Shown here one piece after another: positions 59,364 through 64,000 of a stretch of 64,000 nt of DNA. The stretch's first letter is position 1; each line of letters opens with the position of its first letter. The notes below the pieces were generated by a model that searched no databases, was not told the origin of the DNA, and worked only from the letters and a program-made list of their open reading frames with translations. Source of the DNA: Thraustochytrium sp. TN22 (Eukaryota > Sar > Bigyra > Thraustochytrida > Thraustochytriidae); NCBI GenBank assembly GCA_013306675.1, contig JABLUY010000147.1, positions 1-64,000 of the forward strand, written 5' to 3'. The translations under genes and the position numbers were made by a program.

Positions 59364-61039
59364 ATGGCATCGGCGAGGCCTAACCACCGCGTGGAGGACG
59401 ACAGCGACAGCGACAGCGACAGCGAGTTCGTGCCCCTGGACAAGCGGGACACAGGGGACGAAGACGAAGAAGGAGAGGAGCTTGGCGCCGAGGATGCTCG
59501 TGCTGAGGCCGCTGCGCAGCAAGACTTCGAAGACATACTTGCGTTGGTCGACGAACCGACGCGTGGTGCGAGTGCATGTTCGAGGTCGGCCTCATTCAGC
59601 ACAAGACCGTTCCGGGGCTCGCAGTCTCGCCGGATGGAGTCGCTCGCGTCCGGCTTCCAGGCGCGGAGTGCGACGCATCGTCAGTACTATGCAGCGTCGA
59701 GATCAAGACGCGCGTCGCGCCTGGAGGCGCGGTAGACGCACGTATCGTGAGCACCCAGATGAACACGTGGGGGACGAGACTTGGTGGAAGGCCATACCTG
59801 CCGAGCACCGCGCGCAAGTCTTGCACCAAGCTGTGGTCCTCCAAATCGATCACGTGCTCTACGTTGCTGCCAGCACGAGTTCGTGTTTGTACGCCTGCCT
59901 CGTTGAAGTGCCTCCGGACGCCCGGCTCGCCATGGAGCGCGCTCTGAAACCGTGGGCGGACAAGCTCACGACATGGGCGCACCAGAGCATCGACAGCGGG
60001 TGCGCCGCCCAAGCCACCTGCCATCTTCGGCGAGGAGGAGGGGGCGGTGCTGAGCTCGCACTTCCGGCTGTGGCGCGCCATGCGCAAGCTTGTCGCTCTG
60101 AAGGGGCCCATGCGGCCCGTGCATGTCATCAAGTGCTTACCGCAGGAGCTATACAACGTCGCAAAGGGCGGCGTCGACGGAAGCACACAGTACGTGGAGC
60201 AGATCACCAACACGCAGTGCATGAATCTGAGCTGCGACCAGAACATCGCGTTGCGCACGTACAAGCAGCTCGTTGTCAACGCCATCGTGGTCTACCGCTA
60301 CTTACAGGCTGCGAGGAAGAGCAACCTCGAAGACAGCGACGGGCTAAAGGCCCTCCGCGACAAGGTGAACCGCTCTGAAGCGCTCAGCACTGTCTCGTTC
60401 CGCCTCACTGTCGACATGGTCCGTCACGTCTACAGGAGCAGGCAGCTCGATACGGCGCAGGTGGAGTTCAACATGCAGCCAAGCATGCCCAAGCCCACTG
60501 GGCTCACCAGGGAAGCGGCGAGGGACCTCGTGACCGCCGGTAAGCGCAAGCGAACCCCCGAGTTGCAGAAGTTCTTCAACCACGGCCAAGCCCGCGACAT
60601 CCGCCTCGATGCCGCACTGCAACATGACTCAGAGGCAGCGGGAAAGGCATCCTTCAACGCCAACAACAAGAGGATTCCCGCCAAGCGGCTCTGCGTCATC
60701 TGCGGCAAGCAAACGCACCGTCGTTGCACCATCTGCGGTGTGCCTCTGCACGTGTTCATGAGAAAGAATGAACGCACAACCTGCTTTTCCAAGTGGCACA
60801 CGCGCGTGCGCGTCGAGCCTCACGAAGGCTTCAAGAAGCGCAAGACAAACGTCAACGGAACACCTTCGCCCATTTGCCTCGATCATGTCGATTCGAGCAG
60901 CGCCAGTGCCTCGTCCGGTACCCCTACAGCGCAGAGCAGGAACGACCACGTAGCCCAAGCCAGCTACACCGACACCCCATCAAGCCATAGTTCAAGATCC
61001 TCTCGCAGCAGCCTCAGCACGAGTCCATCGTGCCCTTGA
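59364..61039 (+). pseudogene. piggyBac-related gene with YqaJ-like nuclease sequence, left arm
   Basis: Coding matter lies in three reading frames. An acidic start (59364 on, MASARPNHRVEDDSDSDSDS) is typical of piggyBac N-termini. A PD-(D/E)XK/YqaJ-like nuclease part follows: VPGLAVSPDGVA and CSVEIKTR around 59576-59730, then in another frame WWKAIPAEHRAQVLHQAVVL from about 59765. The third part is the open frame 60047-61039 with YNVAKGGVD (third catalytic Asp region of piggyBac) and the C-terminal zinc motif CVICGKQTHRRCTICG ... CFSKWHT. The piggyBac segments bearing the first two catalytic Asp residues were not found. Frame changes mean either unrecognised introns or a decayed copy; no convincing splice sites were seen, so pseudogene is the safer label. 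Confidence 0.65.
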
Positions 61040-61410
61040 TGCAGCCCAAGTTGGCCTCAGCATCCGCACAGGCCAGTCGGAAGTGACCAACACTTTACGC
61101 TTCCATACAAACCCAGTAGTTGAAAGTTCCAAAAATGATTAGAATCATGATAGCAACAGGTCAGTCGAGCGCAAGCAGGAGAGCCGATTTACTAGGGATA
61201 ATATGGCTATCCTGATTAAACTCCGTCTAGGGCGATGGGATTGGGATATTATCCCTAGTAAATCGGCTCTCCTGCTTGCGCTCGACTGACCTGTTGCTAT
61301 CATGATTCTAATCATTTTTGGAACTTTCAACTACTGGGTTTGTATGGAAGCGTAAAGTGTTGGTCACTTCCGACTGGCCTGTGCGGATGCTGAGGCCAAC
61401 TTGGGCTGCA

Positions 61411-63086
61411 TCAAGGGCACGATGGACTCGTGCTGAGGCTGCTGCGAGAGGATCTTGAACTATGGCTTGATGGGGTGTCGGTGTAGCTGGCTTGGGCTAC
61501 GTGGTCGTTCCTGCTCTGCGCTGTAGGGGTACCGGACGAGGCACTGGCGCTGCTCGAATCGACATGATCGAGGCAAATGGGCGAAGGTGTTCCGTTGACG
61601 TTTGTCTTGCGCTTCTTGAAGCCTTCGTGAGGCTCGACGCGCACGCGCGTGTGCCACTTGGAAAAGCAGGTTGTGCGTTCATTCTTTCTCATGAACACGT
61701 GCAGAGGCACACCGCAGATGGTGCAACGACGGTGCGTTTGCTTGCCGCAGATGACGCAGAGCCGCTTGGCGGGAATCCTCTTGTTGTTGGCGTTGAAGGA
61801 TGCCTTTCCCGCTGCCTCTGAGTCATGTTGCAGTGCGGCATCGAGGCGGATGTCGCGGGCTTGGCCGTGGTTGAAGAACTTCTGCAACTCGGGGGTTCGC
61901 TTGCGCTTACCGGCGGTCACGAGGTCCCTCGCCGCTTCCCTGGTGAGCCCAGTGGGCTTGGGCATGCTTGGCTGCATGTTGAACTCCACCTGCGCCGTAT
62001 CGAGCTGCCTGCTCCTGTAGACGTGACGGACCATGTCGACAGTGAGGCGGAACGAGACAGTGCTGAGCGCTTCAGAGCGGTTCACCTTGTCGCGGAGGGC
62101 CTTTAGCCCGTCGCTGTCTTCGAGGTTGCTCTTCCTCGCAGCCTGTAAGTAGCGGTAGACCACGATGGCGTTGACAACGAGCTGCTTGTACGTGCGCAAC
62201 GCGATGTTCTGGTCGCAGCTCAGATTCATGCACTGCGTGTTGGTGATCTGCTCCACGTACTGTGTGCTTCCGTCGACGCCGCCCTTTGCGACGTTGTATA
62301 GCTCCTGCGGTAAGCACTTGATGACATGCACGGGCCGCATGGGCCCCTTCAGAGCGACAAGCTTGCGCATGGCGCGCCACAGCCGGAAGTGCGAGCTCAG
62401 CACCGCCCCCTCCTCCTCGCCGAAGATGGCAGGTGGCTTGGGCGGCGCACCCGCTGTCGATGCTCTGGTGCGCCCATGTCGTGAGCTTGTCCGCCCACGG
62501 TTTCAGAGCGCGCTCCATGGCGAGCCGGGCGTCCGGAGGCACTTCAACGAGGCAGGCGTACAAACACGAACTCGTGCTGGCAGCAACGTAGAGCACGTGA
62601 TCGATTTGGAGGACCACAGCTTGGTGCAAGACTTGCGCGCGGTGCTCGGCAGGTATGGCCTTCCACCAAGTCTCGTCCCCCACGTGTTCATCTGGGTGCT
62701 CACGATACGTGCGTCTACCGCGCCTCCAGGCGCGACGCGCGTCTTGATCTCGACGCTGCATAGTACTGACGATGCGTCGCACTCCGCGCCTGGAAGCCGG
62801 ACGCGAGCGACTCCATCCGGCGAGACTGCGAGCCCCGGAACGGTCTTGTGCTGAATGAGGCCGACCTCGAACATGCACTCGCACCACGCGTCGGTTCGTC
62901 GACCAACGCAAGTATGTCTTCGAAGTCTTGCTGCGCAGCGGCCTCAGCACGAGCATCCTCGTCGCCAAGCTCCTCTCCTTCTTCGTCTTCGTCCCCTGTG
63001 TCCCGCTTGTCCAGGGGCACGAACTCGCTGTCGCTGTCGCTGTCGCTGTCGTCCTCCACGCGGTGGTTAGGCCTCGCCGATGCCAT
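61411..63086 (-). pseudogene. piggyBac-related gene with YqaJ-like nuclease sequence, right arm
   Basis: Mirror copy of 59364-61039, with the same three coding blocks and frame changes and one amino-acid difference (Asp for Ala in the acidic N-terminal block). The piggyBac-like C-terminal frame is 61411-62403. Because both arms share every frame change, these predate the duplication or reflect the genuine gene structure. Confidence 0.65.
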
Positions 63087-63544
63087 GATGTCGCAGTGCG
63101 GGCCCGACTCCACGTCCAAGCGCTGCGGCAGGGGCGTGCGAGCTGAGAGCAGGCACAAGGCACCCGCCAGGGCCGCCTGCAGCCGCGCGCCGCAGCGCCT
63201 GCGGCTCCAGCGCGCTCCGCGACGAAGTCGCGCGCGAGCTCCCCCCAAAGCCGCTCTGGGCGAACTGCCGAGCTCATCTCATCCTAACCACCACGCCTTC
63301 GGCCAAAATGAATAGGGGGCAGGAGCCTTGGGTCGCTTCGAGTGGGCCTCTTCAAGCTCGGCCCCATCGCTGCGTTTTTGATCGAATGCGGAACTAACTT
63401 CGCCAGACTCTAGGCCACTTTTTTGGAGCAAATCGGGAGTAAAGTACCCTCTTAATACGCTTTAGTGCCCCCTGTGCCGGGCGTCACCGAGGGACCCCCG
63501 CGTGGTAGGCGGATACGAGTAAGCATAGAGGTGTGATTGGGATA

Positions 63545-64000
63545 GCCATTCTTTGTACCGGTTCATCATGAGAAGGACGAAGCAGGCATCGACCAGCGAG
63601 GCTTGGCATGCTTCACTTTGCTTCGATTCTGGGGCATCGCGACACGCTGCGGCAAGTCGCTGCCGAGCCGGGCGGGCCAAGTCAGGTCGGCTGCCTTGTG
63701 TGCGACGTGGGTCTCAGCCTGTCGACTGACTGGCTGACTGCAGAGACCCCGAAGACCTCATCGTTCGCCCGCGCGCTCCTCCGTGGCTGCAACTGCGTGG
63801 CGAACTCCATTTCAGGCCGCGAACCCAGAACCGCGGCAATCTCTCTCTCTCTCTCTCTGTCCTCTGTCTCTCTCTGAGTCTCTCGTCGATTCGTGGAAAG
63901 CTCAGCTTTGGGGTAAAATTGATGCCGAGTCACCATGGTCACTGCCAGTGCAACGAAAGAACCAGCGATTCTTGTGACTTGTCATCGGACGGGAAATTTG
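63545..64000. other. Right flank of the palindrome, no supported gene
   Basis: Contains the right ATAGCCAT repeat (63542-63549) and a CT-rich microsatellite (about 63839-63884). No recognisable coding sequence. Confidence 0.5.

Larger units (their letters stand above)
58906..63544. mobile_element. Palindromic composite: two inverted copies of a piggyBac-related element
   Basis: The left arm 58906-61204 and right arm 61246-63544 (2299 bp each) are reverse complements, with a 41-bp spacer and symmetry centre 61225. Comparing translations of both arms shows a single difference (Ala in the left arm versus Asp in the right, codons near 59487 and 62963). Outer ends read TATCCCAATCACACC; inner ends read TATCCCTAGTAAATC, so each arm has CCC-starting ends like piggyBac relatives. 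Genes in the two arms converge. ATAGCCAT occurs as a direct repeat at both outer boundaries. Near identity means very recent duplication, gene conversion between arms, or an assembly artefact. Confidence 0.85.

Noticed and set aside
59173-60378. A 401-codon open frame taken as one transposon protein
   Set aside because: Only its middle (WWKAIPAEHRAQV region) looks like protein. The acidic start and piggyBac end lie in other frames, so the open frame as a whole is mostly accidental.
58861-63544. The palindrome as a simple hairpin-read assembly artefact
   Set aside because: A missed-adapter artefact should mirror the left flank at the far right end. Instead the inverted flank lies in the centre, and the arms differ by one residue. 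Not excluded, but not the plainest reading.
1-64000. tRNA and rRNA genes
   Set aside because: I looked for T-arm-like GGTTCGAATCC boxes with paired stems and for rRNA signatures and saw none I could defend; a dedicated scan could still find one.

Overview
The window is nuclear DNA of a GC-rich eukaryote, most likely a stramenopile and probably a thraustochytrid (Labyrinthulomycetes). This is inference. The evidence is long, mostly intronless GC-rich genes, a few short introns (76-158 bp) with GTANGT-type donors, APT-rich C-terminal repeats typical of stramenopile surface proteins, probable ciliary genes, and a p300-type acetyltransferase with both TAZ fingers and a bromodomain.

Layout. 1-55 is the end of a DNA transposon whose body lies outside the window. 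0.9-9 kb: nitronate monooxygenase (-), a small four-exon longin-like gene (+), and the ER folding sensor UGGT (-). 9-20 kb: a large unknown protein (-), an EF-hand/membrane/APT-repeat protein (+), a class 3 lipase (-), and a coiled-coil basal-body-like protein (+). 20-37 kb: a MAP kinase with an unusual TEH activation loop (-), ribosomal protein eL24 (+), a 5.4 kb gene-poor GC- and repeat-rich stretch, the p300/CBP-like acetyltransferase (+), and an N-myristoylated-looking TKL kinase (-). 38.46-43.41 kb: a complete-looking 4.95 kb DNA transposon with 16-bp terminal inverted repeats, a 7-bp target duplication and one 1240-residue transposase. 43.8-53.4 kb: a DUF4614/C19orf44-like protein (+), a nitrilase-family amidase (-), PrimPol (-) facing a SAC3-domain protein (+), and an unknown Ser/Ala-rich protein (-). 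53.4-57.5 kb is gene-poor. A two-exon tandem DUF2061 membrane protein (-) follows. 58.9-63.5 kb is a 4.6 kb near-perfect palindrome made of two inverted copies of a piggyBac-related element that also carries YqaJ-like nuclease sequence.

How the genes relate. There are no operons. Genes sit mostly in divergent or convergent pairs with 120-250 bp between convergent 3' ends, and PrimPol/SAC3 share a 193-bp divergent promoter. Functional themes are ER protein quality control (UGGT), lipid signalling (lipase), kinase signalling (MAPK, TKL), chromatin and transcription (p300, SAC3), replication-stress priming (PrimPol), metabolite repair or detoxification (nitronate monooxygenase, nitrilase) and cilia. 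The strongest candidates for something undescribed are the 4.95 kb transposon and the palindromic piggyBac/YqaJ composite.
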